Shown in pieces: positions 4,854 through 5,445 of a DNA stretch of 5,445 nucleotides. Each line of letters begins with the position of its first letter. The stretch's first letter is position 1. The notes under the pieces are model-generated. The model did not search any database. It was not told the origin of the DNA and saw only the letters and a list, made by a program, of their open reading frames with translations. Position numbers and translations under genes: made by a program. The DNA comes from Candidatus Gastranaerophilales bacterium (GTDB lineage Bacteria > Cyanobacteriota > Vampirovibrionia > Gastranaerophilales > Gastranaerophilaceae). The DNA is taken from the NCBI GenBank assembly GCA_947589525.1, contig CANQAW010000124.1, forward strand, positions 1 through 5,445. The letters are read 5' to 3'.

Positions 4854-5445
4854 ATGTTTCAAATGAAAAACAAATTATCATTATTGTTTGTATTGCTTTT
4901 GATACTCTGTCTTACAATAAGACAAAATACAAACAGTGCTCCCAATTACAATTATAAAGTATATGCTCCTCAAAACGTAACCGAGATATCAAAAAAAGTC
5001 TCCAAGGCAAGCCCCGACAGTCAAATTGTTTTTATAGTTGATTTTTCAAATTCAATGAATGAAAACTTAGGCGGTAAAACAAAAGTTGATATGGCTCGTG
5101 AAACATTGGCGGAATTACTGCCTAAAATTCCTCCAAACGTTAAATTAGGGCTCAGAGTATACGGTCATAGAGCAGGTTTTACTTATCTTCAAGGGTGTCA
5201 GGCATCCAAACTTGTTGTTCCTCTTGCAACGGGCAACTATCAGGATATTTTAGGAAGCCTTTATGCAACAAATGCTCTCGGCTGGACTCCGATAACATAC
5301 TCTCTTAAACAAGCGGTCAATAACGATTTTGGATATACTACAGGTAAAAAACATATCATTTTGCTGACTGACGGCGGAGAAAATTGCGACGAAAGCCCTT
5401 GCACTTATGTTATCAATTTAATGAAAACCAGAGATGACGTCACAA
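4854..5445 (+). CDS. Secreted von Willebrand factor type A domain protein (partial, runs off right edge)
   Basis: The frame is open from ATG 4854 to the window end (197 codons plus one base, no stop). Residues 5-22 are a short basic start and a leucine-rich hydrophobic core, then a polar stretch to NSA|PN (27-31), consistent with a signal peptide or N-terminal anchor. Cys19 lies in LILC, which is not a lipobox because the residue before it is Leu. A VWA domain follows, beginning near residue 56: the metal-site (MIDAS) motif DFSNS (63-67), the MIDAS threonine in GWTPI (143-147), and the aspartate in LLTDGGENC (170-178). Cys115 (LQGC), Cys178 and Cys183 may form disulfides in an exported protein. 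The pattern of RVYGHR, a Cys, VVPL, WTPI and DGGENC...PC resembles VWA proteins common in Cyanobacteria. Such proteins bind partners through a metal ion; the partner here is unknown. ATG 4854 has AAGG (4840-4843) at slightly long spacing; ATG 4863 is a less likely start. Confidence 0.85.
   Translation, partial: MFQMKNKLSLLFVLLLILCLTIRQNTNSAPNYNYKVYAPQNVTEISKKVSKASPDSQIVFIVDFSNSMNENLGGKTKVDMARETLAELLPKIPPNVKLGLRVYGHRAGFTYLQGCQASKLVVPLATGNYQDILGSLYATNALGWTPITYSLKQAVNNDFGYTTGKKHIILLTDGGENCDESPCTYVINLMKTRDDVT

Noticed and set aside
4899..4910. Lipoprotein signal (Cys19) on the VWA protein
   Set aside because: The residues before the cysteine are LIL; a lipobox needs a small residue (Gly, Ala or Ser) just before it.

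Overview
The window is AT-rich, gene-dense bacterial DNA with short intergenic gaps, good Shine-Dalgarno sites and several TATAAT-type promoters. A yggS-sepF pair points to a lineage that divides with SepF, such as Cyanobacteria-related groups, Firmicutes or Actinobacteria. The low GC, the SepF style and the cyanobacteria-like secreted VWA protein fit a non-photosynthetic relative of Cyanobacteria (Vampirovibrionia/Gastranaerophilales type) best. This placement is an inference from protein resemblance; a low-GC Firmicute is not excluded.

Layout from left to right. (1) Positions 1-98 form a perfect 46-bp inverted repeat around a 6-nt centre, lying across the 3' side of a partial miaB gene on the minus strand. 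It looks like a fold-back junction, not native sequence. (2) miaB (1-504) follows, with a 4-nt gap, a homocitrate/isopropylmalate synthase-family gene (509-1813). Both are on the minus strand and share an extended -10 promoter near 1842-1850. (3) A 194-bp divergent spacer carries two small dyads with ACAAT/ATTGT arms and the promoter of an unrecognised 266-residue membrane-associated protein (2008-2808, plus). (4) A bidirectional terminator hairpin (2831-2855) separates that gene from the convergent yggS-sepF operon (4083 down to 2928, minus). (5) A 242-bp divergent spacer holds the yggS promoter, a cluster of four CATG motifs spaced about one helical turn apart, three 10-bp T/A-rich repeats, and an extended -10 promoter for a dCMP deaminase-like gene (4326-4799, plus). 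(6) A secreted von Willebrand factor A-domain protein begins at 4854 and runs off the right edge.

Most of the genes are housekeeping: tRNA thiomethylation (MiaB), a carboxylic-acid chain-extension enzyme, pyridoxal-phosphate homeostasis (YggS), division-septum assembly (SepF) and pyrimidine deoxynucleotide supply (dCMP deaminase). The unexplained parts are the 266-residue protein, the VWA protein, the patterned spacer between yggS and the deaminase, and the left-end fold-back. I see no phage, transposon, CRISPR, toxin-antitoxin or obvious defence module, and no clear evidence of a new multi-gene system.
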